A stretch of 38,170 nucleotides of DNA from DASZHJ01 sp035581425 (GCA_035581425.1 DATJVP010000001.1:1-38170); one strand, 5' to 3'. Shown: positions 16,142 to 24,340, counted from the first letter of the stretch. A program made the numbers and translations. The notes: generated by a model not told the origin, from the letters alone.

Positions 16142-16894
16142 ATGTTCGCCGAAGAAATCGCCCTCGTCACCGGAGCCGCAAACGGCATCGGCCGCGCGAT
16201 CGCACTCGCCCTCGCCAAGGAGGGCGCGACAGTAGCAATGGTCGACAACGATCCCGCGAAGGGCGAGGCGGCCCGGGCGACGGCGGGTGAGCGAGCGCAT
16301 TTCCTGCCGGCGGATCTTACGGACCCCGCCGCCGCGGAGGCGGCGCTGGAAAGAGCCATCGCGCGGCTCGGCCCGCCGAGCATCGTCGTCCACAGCGCAA
16401 GCCCGCGTCGGCGCGAGGGCGACACCGTGCTCTCGGTCGCGGACGACGTCTTCGAGGCGATGCTGAGCGTCAACCTGCGCAGCGGTTTCCGGCTCGCACG
16501 CGCGGCCGGGCGGCAGATGGTGGCGCGCGGCATCAAGGGTCGGATGCTGTTCGTCACCTCGCTCCACGCGGAGACACCGCGCAACCTCCCGCACTACAGC
16601 GCCTCCAAGGCCGGCATGACTATGTTGGTCAAGGAATTCGCCCGCGCGCTCGCGCCCGCGGGTATTCGCGTCAACGCCATCGCGCCGGGCGCCATTCCCG
16701 GCGGTGGATTCGCGGCCGATCCCAAGATGGCGGCACTGGTGCCGATGGGTCGCCTGGGGACGCCGGAGGACGTCGCGGACATGGCGCTGGCATTGCTCTC
16801 GGAGCGCTTTTCGCGCTATGTCACGGGCACGACCGTCGTCGTCGACGGCGGCCTCTCGCTCTACAACTGGATCCCATTCCCGCCGAGCCCGTGA
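16142..16894 (+). CDS. Short-chain dehydrogenase/reductase (SDR)
   Basis: A 250-residue classical SDR. The cofactor motif is TGAANGIG at 10-17. D35 at the end of the second strand (VAMVDND) suggests NAD preference. ADLTD is at 58-62, the catalytic Ser is S140 (FVTSLHAE) and Y152/K156 form YSASK; N111 completes the tetrad. RVNAIAPGAI and VTGTTVVVDGG are typical C-terminal family motifs. It oxidises or reduces a secondary alcohol or sugar. AGGAGCACGCC precedes the start. Its stop overlaps the start of the MTHFR-like gene by 4 bases, so the two are translationally coupled. The substrate is unknown; resemblance to glucose dehydrogenase-like or 3-oxoacyl reductase-like enzymes is only general. Confidence 0.92.
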   Translation: MFAEEIALVTGAANGIGRAIALALAKEGATVAMVDNDPAKGEAARATAGERAHFLPADLTDPAAAEAALERAIARLGPPSIVVHSASPRRREGDTVLSVADDVFEAMLSVNLRSGFRLARAAGRQMVARGIKGRMLFVTSLHAETPRNLPHYSASKAGMTMLVKEFARALAPAGIRVNAIAPGAIPGGGFAADPKMAALVPMGRLGTPEDVADMALALLSERFSRYVTGTTVVVDGGLSLYNWIPFPPSP

Positions 16895-17835
16895 GCCTTT
16901 CTCCTTCCGAAAGCCCTGCACGGAGCAGGCTCGAGGCGCGGCTCCGCGCCGGCGACTTCGTCGTGACCGCGGAGCTGACGCCGCCCGTCGCTACGGAGGC
17001 GCCGTTGCTGCTGGAGCGCGGGCGCGCGCTCCAAGGCCTCGCCACCGCCGTCAACGTCACCGACGGTGCCGGCGCCAAGGCGCATCTCTCGAGCCTCGTC
17101 GCGGCAAAGCTCCTGCTCGATGCCGGCGTCGAGCCGATCCTCCAGATGACCTGCCGCGATCGCAATCGGCTGGCGCTTCAGGCCGACCTCCTGGGCGCGA
17201 TGGCGCTCGGCATTCGCAACGTGCTCGTGCTCTCCGGCGACGATCCCAAGGTCGGGGATCAGCCGGAGACCAAGCCCGTCTTCGACCTCGACAGCCGCGC
17301 GCTTCTCGAGATCGCGGACCGCATGCGGCGCGAGCGCCGGCTGCCCTCAGGTACCGAGATCAAGGGCGACGTTTCACTCGTGCTCGGCGCCGCCGATGTC
17401 CCCGTCGATCCGCCTCCGGGCTGGGGCGCAAAGGGGATTGCCGGGAAGCTCGCCGCGGGCGCCGATTTCGTGCAGACGCAGTTCTGCATGGACATGGGCG
17501 TCGTGCGACGCTACGCCGCGCGGCTCCTCGAGCTCAACCTTGCTCAGCGCGCTGGCATCCTGATCGGCGTCGCTCCCATCCCCTCCGCGCGCTCGGCGCG
17601 CTGGATGCGCGAGAAGCTCTTCGGCACCGTGATCCCCGACGCGATCGTGAGCCGCCTCGAGGGTGCTGCCGACCCCAAGCGCGAGGGACGCGCGATCTGC
17701 GCGGAACTGCTGCAGGAGCTTCTCGAGATTCCAGGGATCGCCGGCGCCCATGTCATGGCGCCGCAAAACCCCTCCGCCATCCCCGAGGTGATTGCTGCGG
17801 CGGGCGTCGCCAACCGCAGGCGCGCGACGGTCTAA
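16891..17835 (+). CDS. Methylenetetrahydrofolate reductase (MTHFR) family protein
   Basis: A 314-residue TIM-barrel flavoprotein of the MTHFR family, starting at a GTG that overlaps the SDR stop (GTGA). Key features are E28 in VVTAELTPP, matching the active-site Glu of the FEFFPP region, NVTDGAGAKAHLSSL, QMTCRDRNRLALQADLLGA (ending near residue 111) and VLVLSGDDP with the conserved Asp. FVQTQFCMD near residue 200 is also typical. It lacks the compact MetF N-terminus and resembles the shorter, divergent MTHFR-like proteins often tied to C1 or demethylation metabolism. The expected chemistry is reduction of methylene-THF or the reverse oxidation of methyl-THF. Coupling to an SDR suggests oxidation of a C1-donating substrate; that is inference. 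Confidence 0.85.
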   Translation: MSLSPSESPARSRLEARLRAGDFVVTAELTPPVATEAPLLLERGRALQGLATAVNVTDGAGAKAHLSSLVAAKLLLDAGVEPILQMTCRDRNRLALQADLLGAMALGIRNVLVLSGDDPKVGDQPETKPVFDLDSRALLEIADRMRRERRLPSGTEIKGDVSLVLGAADVPVDPPPGWGAKGIAGKLAAGADFVQTQFCMDMGVVRRYAARLLELNLAQRAGILIGVAPIPSARSARWMREKLFGTVIPDAIVSRLEGAADPKREGRAICAELLQELLEIPGIAGAHVMAPQNPSAIPEVIAAAGVANRRRATV

Positions 17836-18246
17836 GGTTCGCCTGGGCGGCTGCGCGTTGGGGCTGCCGCTGTGCGTCCTTCGAGACGCGCCCTACGGGC
17901 GCTCCTCAGGATGAGGATTTTCCTTACTGCCATCCTCCAAGACATCCTTCGAGACGCGCCCCACGGGCGCTCCTCAGGATGAGGATTTTCCTTACCACCA
18001 TTCTCTAATGCCATCCCCGATCTTCCTCATCCTGAGGAGCGCCCGTAGGGCGCGTCTCGAAGGACGCACGATGGGTTTGCAGCCGAATGATTTGTGGGAT
18101 CGCCGGCCCGGCCCGAATCCACGATTGACCGTCGACAGGAGCGGATGGGCGATCCTCGCGGAATTTTAATTTGCCCGCCATCCAGCCGGCGCGATTTGCT
18201 CCCTATATCTCAGTGCGAGGGGGAGGGCCACTCGGGAGAGAAGGTC
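17836..18246. other. 411-base non-coding interval holding three dispersed repeats and the CBS-gene leader
   Basis: The first 230 bases are dominated by three copies of one repeat. After about 18069 the sequence is unique, with an AATTTTAATTT stretch and a G-rich leader ending in GGGAGAGAAGG just before the ATG at 18247. A TTGACC at about 18125 could be a -35 element, but no convincing -10 sits at the right distance. No credible ORF is present. Confidence 0.6.
17874..18068. repeat. Three copies of an alphaproteobacterial palindromic repeat (two direct, one inverted)
   Basis: Copies lie at about 17874-17926 and 17944-17996 in direct orientation and 18025-18066 in inverted orientation. Each has the layout TCCTTCGAGACGCGCCC, a short turn, GGGCGCTCCTCAGGATGAGG, with an internal GCGCCC/GGGCGC stem. 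The direct copies share the extension ATTTTCCTTAC. Copies 1 and 3 can also pair with each other into a long hairpin. This element is common between genes in Bradyrhizobium-like and related Alphaproteobacteria. It follows the MTHFR-like stop and probably stops transcription in both directions. Confidence 0.9.
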
Positions 18247-18675
18247 ATGCGCATAGCGGAAATCCTCCACCGGAAGGGATCGGCGGTTTCGACAGTCCGC
18301 TCGGTCGATACCGTAGATAGCGCGATCCACAAGCTCTCAGAGGACCGCATCGGCGCGCTGGTGGTCCTGGACCGCTGGGGCAAGTTCGTGGGCGTGCTCT
18401 CCGAGCGCGACATCCTTTATGCCCTCGACCGACACGGCAAATCGATATTGGTGCATCGCGTCGAGGAGATGATGAATCCCGACGTCACCACTTGCAGCCC
18501 GAACGATCGCGCGGATCAGGTCATGGCGCTGATGACGGCCCACCGCGTGCGCCACTTGCCGGTCCTCGACCATGGCCAGCTCAGCGGCATCGTCAGCATC
18601 GGCGATCTCGTGAAGCATCGCCTCCAGGAGATGGAGCAGGAGGCGAGCGTGCTGCGCGAGATTGGCACGGTATAG
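18247..18675 (+). CDS. CBS-domain pair protein
   Basis: A 142-residue soluble protein made almost wholly of two CBS domains, about 8-65 and 75-132. Each has the usual end motif: GKFVGVLSERDILYAL for the first and GQLSGIVSIGDLVKHRL for the second. CBS pairs (Bateman modules) bind adenosine nucleotides or related ligands and regulate enzymes or transporters; stand-alone pairs of this length are common in Alphaproteobacteria. The ATG at 18247 has GGGAGAGAAGG just upstream; the frame is open further 5' but that region is unique non-coding leader. It is monocistronic as far as can be seen, with 117 bases to the next gene. The partner protein is unknown. Confidence 0.9.
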   Translation: MRIAEILHRKGSAVSTVRSVDTVDSAIHKLSEDRIGALVVLDRWGKFVGVLSERDILYALDRHGKSILVHRVEEMMNPDVTTCSPNDRADQVMALMTAHRVRHLPVLDHGQLSGIVSIGDLVKHRLQEMEQEASVLREIGTV

Positions 18676-18792
18676 GCGACGGTTCCCTAGACCGCACCCG
18701 CACCGGCTCCGTACTGGCGGCACTGGAGTGCGCGGGAGGCGCTGGCTACACTCAGCGCCGCCCCCGCAGCTCACAGCCTCAAAGGACCGACC

Positions 18793-20595
18793 ATGGCGGC
18801 GCAAAACATGCTCGATGGCGGACAGGTCATCGTGGACTATCTCGTGCGCGAGAAGGTGCCCTACGCCTTCGGGCTCTGTGGCCACGGCAACATCGGCTTC
18901 ATCGACGCGCTCTATGAGCGTTCGAAGGAGATCGCCACGATCTCGGTCCACCACGAAACCGTCGCGGGGTTCATGGCAGACGTTTTCTACCGCGTCTCCG
19001 GGAAGCCCACCGCGACCTTCACCTCCTGCGGACCGGGCTCGGCCAATCTGCCGATCTGCCTCGCCAATTCCTTCTTCGATTCCGTGCCGTTCCTCGCCGT
19101 CACCGGCAACGTCCCCACGAGCCAGTTCAATCGCGGCGCCTTTCAGGAGACCTATCGGCACTATCAGGCGGATTTTCCCTCGACCGTGCGCGCCTATTGC
19201 AAGCGCGTCTTCCAGCCGACGCGCGGGGAGATGGTGCCGATCGCGGTGCGCCAAGCCTGGAAGACCATGGTGACGGGACGGCCCGGCCCTGTCGTTCTCG
19301 ATATGCCCTTCGACATCTTCAAGGAGGCCGCGGCGACGGAAGGGCCGCGTCCCGAGGAGTGGTGCGCGGGCATCTCCTCGCGCTGCGGCGCCGATCCCGA
19401 GGGCGTCACGAAGGCGATGGACATGCTGATGCGGGCGGAGCGCCCCGTGATCCTCGTGGGCCAGGGCGTCAAATACGGCGGCGCCGCGGCCGATCTCCTG
19501 AGCTTCGCGGTGCGCATGCAGATTCCCGTCGCGGCGTCCGCGAGCGGCATGGGTGCGATCCCCGCGGAGCATCCGCTCGCGCTCGGGCTCGTCGCGCGAA
19601 ACGGGCATTACCAGGCCAATCACGCGGCGCGCCAGGCCGACGTGCTGCTGGCCTTGGGCGTGCGCTTCGACGACCGCACCTCGAGCTCATGGCTTCCGGG
19701 ATATTCCTTCACGATCCCGCCGACGCAGCTTATCCACGTCGACATCGATCCCGAGGAGATCGGCCGCAACTATCCCGTGACGCTCGGACTCATGGCGGAT
19801 GTGCGAACGTTCCTTCGGCAGATGCTGGCGGAACTCGAGGCGCGCGGGAGCAGGGGCGAGCGCCCGGCCTCGCGCGCACGCTGGCTCTCGGCGATCGAGG
19901 GGTATCGCAAGGAGTGGAACGCCTTCGTGGCGCCGGGCTTCGCGATCGACACTTCGCCCATTCATCCGCAGCGCGCGGCGCATGAGATCGACAAGGCGCT
20001 TCCCGAGGACGCGATCCTCGTGAGCGACATCGGCATCCACCACAACTGGCTCCTCCAGTATTGCAAGCCGCGCCGGCCGGACTCGCTCATCGGCTCCATG
20101 GGCTTCGGCCCCATGGGTTTCGGGGTCGCGGGCGTGCTGGGCGCGAAGCTTGCCGCGCCCGAGCGTCCCTGCGTCTCCGTCTGCGGCGACGGCGCCTTCT
20201 TCATGCACGCGAGCGTCCTCGGCACCGCCGTCGAGTACTCGATCCCCGTGGTCTGGGTGGTCTGGAACAACTACGCCTATGCCTCGATCCGCGGACTGCA
20301 GCGGGGATATCTCGGCGGGCGCGAGCTCGCGACCGACTTCAAGCATCCCGAGACCGGCAAGCCCTATAACCCCGACTTCGCGGCGATGGCGCGCTCGGCC
20401 GGCGTCGAGGGCGTGCGCGTCGAGCGCGCTGCCGATCTCGCCGGCGCGATCCGTGCGGGGATCGCGACCGGCAAGCCCTATCTCATCGACGCCATCGTCG
20501 GCGCCGACCTCAACCCCGGCGGCGCCGGCGTCTGGGAGCTTCCCGGCCTGGGGCAGAGCAAGCCCGCTTTCGGGGGAAGGTTCGAGCCGCGCTAA
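18793..20595 (+). CDS. Thiamine diphosphate-dependent enzyme, acetolactate synthase-like
   Basis: A 600-residue ThDP enzyme with the N-terminal PYR domain, central domain and C-terminal PP domain of the acetohydroxyacid synthase/benzoylformate decarboxylase group. The activating Glu is E55 (SVHHETVAGFMAD). The ThDP/Mg motif runs from GDG at 465-467 (SVCGDGAFF) to NN at 492-493 (WVVWNNYAY). SCGPGSANLP at 78-87 and GSMGFGPMGFGVAG at about 434-447 are typical. The GHGN at 30-33 recalls IolD, but the overall similarity is to uncharacterised ThDP-binding proteins. It may decarboxylate or carboligate a 2-oxo acid, or cleave a C-C bond. AAAGGA precedes the ATG. It stands alone between the CBS and GST genes. 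Substrate unknown. Confidence 0.87.
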   Translation: MAAQNMLDGGQVIVDYLVREKVPYAFGLCGHGNIGFIDALYERSKEIATISVHHETVAGFMADVFYRVSGKPTATFTSCGPGSANLPICLANSFFDSVPFLAVTGNVPTSQFNRGAFQETYRHYQADFPSTVRAYCKRVFQPTRGEMVPIAVRQAWKTMVTGRPGPVVLDMPFDIFKEAAATEGPRPEEWCAGISSRCGADPEGVTKAMDMLMRAERPVILVGQGVKYGGAAADLLSFAVRMQIPVAASASGMGAIPAEHPLALGLVARNGHYQANHAARQADVLLALGVRFDDRTSSSWLPGYSFTIPPTQLIHVDIDPEEIGRNYPVTLGLMADVRTFLRQMLAELEARGSRGERPASRARWLSAIEGYRKEWNAFVAPGFAIDTSPIHPQRAAHEIDKALPEDAILVSDIGIHHNWLLQYCKPRRPDSLIGSMGFGPMGFGVAGVLGAKLAAPERPCVSVCGDGAFFMHASVLGTAVEYSIPVVWVVWNNYAYASIRGLQRGYLGGRELATDFKHPETGKPYNPDFAAMARSAGVEGVRVERAADLAGAIRAGIATGKPYLIDAIVGADLNPGGAGVWELPGLGQSKPAFGGRFEPR

Positions 20596-20611
20596 CTGGT
20601 CAGCTTCGTCC

Positions 20612-20653
20612 TAGACACCGAGGCCTTGGCGTCTCGGCGTCTTGGCGGTTCAA
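20612..20653. repeat. Degenerate single arm of the CTTGGCGTCTTGGCGGTTCA repeat
   Basis: The stretch ending in CTTGGCGGTTCAAT is clearly related to the right arm of the inverted repeat at 11996-12037 but is diverged, and no second arm is visible. It occupies the gap between the ThDP-enzyme stop and the GST start. Confidence 0.55.
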
Positions 20654-20696
20654 TCGGGGCAGGCGGCGGCGGCGCGTTTTGCAGAGGGAGGAACCG

Positions 20697-21317
20697 ATGC
20701 TGAAGATCTGGGGTCGCGCGAACTCCATCAACGTGCAGAAGGTGCTCTGGTGCGTGGACGAGCTCGGGCTGCACTACGAGCGCTATGATGTCGGCGGCGC
20801 CTTCGGCAAGAACAATGAGCCCGCCTATCTCGCGATGAACCCGAACGGCCTCGTTCCGACCATCGAGGACAATGACTTCGTGCTCTGGGAGAGCAACACG
20901 ATCGTGCGGTATCTGTCGGCAAAGCACGCGCACGGATCGCTTTGCCCGCGCGACCTTGCTGCGCGCGCGGACGTCGAGCGCTGGATGGATTGGCAGCTCA
21001 CGGTGCCGCAGAAGGACATGACGACGATCTTCTGGGGCCTGGTGCGCACGCCGCCGGAGAAGCGCGATCCCGCGGCGATCGCACAGGCCGCGAAATCCGC
21101 AAATGGCCTATGGGCGCGGCTCGACCGCCATCTCGAGGGCCGCGCCTTCGTCGGCGGAAGCGCCTTCACCATGGGCGACATTCCCGCGGGCGCACTCGTC
21201 TTCCGCTGGCTCAACCTGCCGGTCGAGCGCGCGGAGCTACCGCATTTGCGCGCGTGGTACGAGCGCCTGACGACACGCCCCGCCTACCGCAAGAACGTGA
21301 TGCCGCCGATGACATGA
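20697..21317 (+). CDS. Glutathione S-transferase family protein
   Basis: A 206-residue GST. The N-terminal thioredoxin-like domain starts MLKIWGRANSINVQKVLW, with the S/N positions used by theta- and beta-like bacterial GSTs for glutathione activation. It continues NPNGLVPTIEDNDFVLWESNTIVRYL (residues about 48-73), which holds the cis-Pro and the ES glutathione-binding pair. The helical C-terminal domain includes FVGGSAFTMGDIPAGALVFRW, the N-capping box region. It is cytosolic and conjugates glutathione to electrophiles or reduces peroxides. The ATG at 20697 has GGGAGGAACCG upstream. It is convergent with the peroxiredoxin gene across a hairpin repeat. Assignment to a GST class is uncertain. 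Confidence 0.92.
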   Translation: MLKIWGRANSINVQKVLWCVDELGLHYERYDVGGAFGKNNEPAYLAMNPNGLVPTIEDNDFVLWESNTIVRYLSAKHAHGSLCPRDLAARADVERWMDWQLTVPQKDMTTIFWGLVRTPPEKRDPAAIAQAAKSANGLWARLDRHLEGRAFVGGSAFTMGDIPAGALVFRWLNLPVERAELPHLRAWYERLTTRPAYRKNVMPPMT

Positions 21318-21329
21318 GTGCGGGATCTC

Positions 21330-21437
21330 GCGTCCTTCGACGCGCTTCGCTTGCTCAGGGATGAGGGAGAATGGAGGAGGCATGCTCAATCGTCCTCATC
21401 CTGAGCAAGCGACCAAAGGGAGCGCGTCGAAGGACGC
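21330..21437. terminator. Inverted repeat (GCGTCCTTCGACGCGC...GAGGATGAGG) between convergent genes, probable bidirectional terminator
   Basis: The arm at about 21330-21366 and the inverted arm at about 21395-21437 pair over some 34 bases, with a bulge of about 9 bases in the right arm. It is a variant of the same CCTCATCCTGAG...CGTCGAAGGACG repeat type seen at 17874-18068. It lies between the GST stop and the peroxiredoxin stop, where a two-way terminator is expected. No T run is present, so termination is inferred from position and stem length. Confidence 0.65.
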
Positions 21438-21519
21438 AGGGCGGCGAAGATGAACGCGGAACTCGCGATTGATCCGCCGAAGCCGCGCGCCCGGAGGCGC
21501 GCGGCTCGACGGCTTCGGC

Positions 21520-22182
21520 TCAGTCCCTCGGCTGCGCCACGACGCGCAGATAGGGCTTCAATGTCTTCCAGCCCGCGGGGAATTTCTGCTTCGCCTGCTC
21601 GTCGGAGACCGAGGGCGGGATGATGACGTCCTGGCCGGGACGCCAATTGACGGGCGTCGCGACGTTGTGCTTCGCGGTAAGCTGGCAGGAGTCGAGAAGT
21701 CGCAGCACCTCGTCGAAGTTGCGGCCGCTGCTCATGGGATAGGTGAGCATCGCCTTGACCTTCTTGTCGGGGCCGATGATGAAGACCGAGCGCACCGTCG
21801 CGTTGTCGGCGGGCGTGCGGCCCTCGGCGGTACCCGCGGCTTCCGCCGGCAGCATGTCGTAGAGCTTCGCAACCTTGAGCTCGGGATCGCCGATCATCGG
21901 ATATGTGACGGCGTGGCCCTGCGTCTCCTCGATGTCCTTCGCCCATTTCGAATGGTTGGTGACGGGGTCGACGCTGAGACCGACGATCTTGGTGTTCCGC
22001 TTGTCGAATTGCGGCTTCAAGCCCGCCATGTAGCCGAGCTCGGTCGTACAGACCGGCGTGAAGTCCTTGGGATGCGAGAACAAGATCGCCCAGCCGCTCC
22101 CGATCCACTGATGGAAATCGATCGGTCCCTGCGTGGTCTCGGCATGGAAGTTGGGCGCCTCGGAATTGATCCTGAGCGACAT
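21520..22182 (-). CDS. Peroxiredoxin, 1-Cys Prx6 type
   Basis: A 220-residue thiol peroxidase. The peroxidatic cysteine is C45 in HPKDFTPVCTTELG, the PVCTTE form typical of the Prx6 group. A second conserved block, GLSVDPVTNHSKWAKDI, and the long C-terminal domain (PVNWRPGQDVIIPP...FPAGWKTLKPYLR) are also Prx6-specific. It reduces hydrogen peroxide and alkyl hydroperoxides with an external thiol. GAGGAGGCCATCC precedes the ATG at 22182. It is divergent from the ferritin-like/CDGSH fusion gene, with 160 bases between starts. Joint control of both by an oxidative-stress regulator is plausible but not shown. Confidence 0.95.
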   Translation of the reverse strand: MSLRINSEAPNFHAETTQGPIDFHQWIGSGWAILFSHPKDFTPVCTTELGYMAGLKPQFDKRNTKIVGLSVDPVTNHSKWAKDIEETQGHAVTYPMIGDPELKVAKLYDMLPAEAAGTAEGRTPADNATVRSVFIIGPDKKVKAMLTYPMSSGRNFDEVLRLLDSCQLTAKHNVATPVNWRPGQDVIIPPSVSDEQAKQKFPAGWKTLKPYLRVVAQPRD

Positions 22183-22342
22183 GGATGGCCTCCTCTCCCG
22201 TGTCTGGGTATATGACGATCGCATTTGGGTGGCTGCCGAGAAGAATAGCAGCAGAGAAGTTACGGAGCGAGGGCAGAGCCGCTCGCCGCAGCACGCCCCG
22301 GCGAATCTGTCTTTTCGCCAGCGAATTCGCCATGATAGGCGC
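22183..22342. promoter_or_regulatory. Shared divergent promoter region, peroxiredoxin / ferritin-CDGSH fusion
   Basis: These 160 bases lie between two outward-reading redox genes. The segment is AT-richer than its surroundings in places (GGTATATGACGATCGCATTTGG near 22207, AGAAGAATAGCAGCAGAGAAG near 22237). No clear OxyR, Fur or IscR palindrome could be identified by eye. Confidence 0.4.
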
Positions 22343-24340
22343 ATGCATGACGATATCGTCATTCAGGATCGCGAGGAGCTTTACTACCTCCTTTCGGAGG
22401 CGGCGGAGTTCGAGCACTCCGTCATGTGCACCTACCTCTATGCAATGTGGTCGCTGAAACGCGAGACCTCCGAGGGCGTCAGCGCCGAGGAACTCGCGGC
22501 AATCGAGCGCTGGCGGCGCTCGCTCCGCCAAGTGGCGCTCGAGGAGATGCTGCACCTCTCGCTCGTCAACAACCTCCTCGCCGCGACCGGCGCCTCTCCG
22601 CATCTCTGGCGCCCGCAATTCCCGGTGCGCCCGGGCTGGTTCCCCGCCGACGTGGTGATGCGGCTCTCGCCCTTCTGCGAGGCGACGATCGAGCACTTCA
22701 TGTATATTGAGCGGCCCGAGGGCATTCAGATGGTCGACGGCGCGGGCTTCGACCACCCCGCGCATCATGCTCGCGCCGCTCGGCCTGATCTGCTCTCGCC
22801 GACGCCCCAGGACTATTCGAGCCAGGGCCAGCTTTATCACTGCGTGCTCCGCGGGCTCTCGAAGCTCGTCGCGGAGATCGGGGAGGAGAGGGTTTTCGTA
22901 GGCCACGGCGAGGCGCAGGTGGGCGCGAGCGAGTTTGGCCTCCCCGGCATCTTCCGCGTCGACGATCTCGCCTCGGCGAAGCGCGCGATCGAGGAGATCG
23001 TGCTGCAGGGCGAAGGCGCGCCGCAGCATCGCGACGGCTCGCATTACCAGCGTTTCGCCGCGATCCGCGCGGAGCTCGAGCAGATGAAGCGCGTGCGGCC
23101 CGATTTCGCGCCGGCGCGGCCGGTTGTCGAGAATCCCGTGCTCGGCGAGACCGAGGGCCGCGGGGACGTGACGCAGATCTGCGATCCGCTCACGGCGAAG
23201 CTCGTCGATCTCGGCAATGCGCTCTACTCGTTGATGATGCGCACCTTTGCGCAGGTCTTCGCGCCGGCACCGTTGCCGCGCGAGCTCCGCGTGGGGCTTG
23301 CGGCGGCGGCGACGGAAATCATGTACTGCATGAGCTATGTCGGCGAGGTCGCGACACGGCTTCCCGCCGGGGCCGCGCGGCCTGGCGCCACGGCAGGGCT
23401 CACCTTCGCGCTCTCGCTCTCCTCAGGCCAGCTCGTGCAGCGCTGCGCGGCGCAGATCCTGAGCGAGCGGAGCCGCGAGCTCGCGGGAGCCGCGGCGAAG
23501 CTCGAGGCGCTGGTGCCTCTCCTCCGCATTCCCAAGCGGCTCGCCGCCGTCGCCGACCGATTCGCGGCGTTGCACGAGCGCTTCGAGGAGCATCTCAGCA
23601 TCGCCGTCGACGCCGTGACGAAGGCGACGCCGCCCGCGCCCGCAGCGGCGCCTGCCGGGGTCGGCGACGATCCCAACGTCGCGCGCACCAAGGACATCAC
23701 GCTCCGCTTCGACGGGCGGCGCTGCATCCACTCGCGCCACTGCGTCCTCGGCGCACCCAGCGTCTTCCTCGCGAACGTGAAGGGACCCTGGCTCCATCCG
23801 GAGACGGTGTCGGTCGAGCGCTGTGTCGCGATCGCGCAAGCCTGTCCCTCCGGCGCCATCACCTACGAGCGCCGCGACGGCGGACCGCAGGAGGCGGCGC
23901 CCGCGGTGAACGTGCTGCGCGTCCGCGAGAGCGGGCCCTATGCGCTCCACGCGGAGATCGCGCTCGAAGGACACCGGAAGATGCTGCGCGCGACGCTCTG
24001 CCGGTGCGGCAAATCCGCCAACAAGCCCTTCTGCGACAACAGCCACCGCGATGCCGGCTTCGCCGCCTCGGGCGAGCCCGCGACGATCGCGTCCGACCCG
24101 CTCGAGCGCCGCGACGGCCTGCTCCAAGTTTCTCCGATTCCTGATGGGCCGCTCGAGATGTTCGGCGCACTCGAGATCTGCTCCGGCACGGGGCGCACGA
24201 TCTTCCGCGCGGAAAACGCGCGGCTCTGCCGCTGCGGCGGCTCCGGCAACAAGCCCTTCTGCGACGGAACCCACGCCCGCATCGGCTTCCGCTCCGAGCC
24301 GCCCGCGAGTGGAAGCGGCGGCGCAAGGCCGGGGGCTTGA
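22343..24340 (+). CDS. Ferritin-like / divergent ferredoxin / double CDGSH iron-sulfur fusion protein
   Basis: A 665-residue cytosolic multidomain metalloprotein. Residues 1-240 look like the ferritin-like domain of the VioB-associated type: EFEH at 22-25, LEEMLH at 66-71 and H234, candidate di-iron ligands. Residues 280-425 are helical. Residues 450-510 form a divergent mono-cluster ferredoxin domain with C461, C467, C494 and C501 (CIHSRHC, then CVAIAQACPSGAI). Two CDGSH motifs follow: C553-x-C555...C564, H568 (CRCGKSANKPFCDNSH) and C629-x-C631...C640, H644 (CRCGGSGNKPFCDGTH). Each should hold a [2Fe-2S] cluster with 3Cys-1His ligation. Such clusters are redox-active and transferable. The ATG at 22343 is chosen because homology starts there. 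It is divergent from prx. The function is undefined; electron or cluster transfer coupled to a di-iron site is inference. Confidence 0.85.
   Translation: MHDDIVIQDREELYYLLSEAAEFEHSVMCTYLYAMWSLKRETSEGVSAEELAAIERWRRSLRQVALEEMLHLSLVNNLLAATGASPHLWRPQFPVRPGWFPADVVMRLSPFCEATIEHFMYIERPEGIQMVDGAGFDHPAHHARAARPDLLSPTPQDYSSQGQLYHCVLRGLSKLVAEIGEERVFVGHGEAQVGASEFGLPGIFRVDDLASAKRAIEEIVLQGEGAPQHRDGSHYQRFAAIRAELEQMKRVRPDFAPARPVVENPVLGETEGRGDVTQICDPLTAKLVDLGNALYSLMMRTFAQVFAPAPLPRELRVGLAAAATEIMYCMSYVGEVATRLPAGAARPGATAGLTFALSLSSGQLVQRCAAQILSERSRELAGAAAKLEALVPLLRIPKRLAAVADRFAALHERFEEHLSIAVDAVTKATPPAPAAAPAGVGDDPNVARTKDITLRFDGRRCIHSRHCVLGAPSVFLANVKGPWLHPETVSVERCVAIAQACPSGAITYERRDGGPQEAAPAVNVLRVRESGPYALHAEIALEGHRKMLRATLCRCGKSANKPFCDNSHRDAGFAASGEPATIASDPLERRDGLLQVSPIPDGPLEMFGALEICSGTGRTIFRAENARLCRCGGSGNKPFCDGTHARIGFRSEPPASGSGGARPGA

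Noticed and set aside
17874..18068. Repeats that might be a CRISPR array.
   Set aside because: There are only three copies, one inverted, with unequal 17- and 28-base gaps and strong internal palindromes; no cas genes are nearby.
18120..18160. Sigma-70 promoter for the CBS gene based on TTGACC.
   Set aside because: No acceptable -10 hexamer occurs 16-18 bases downstream.
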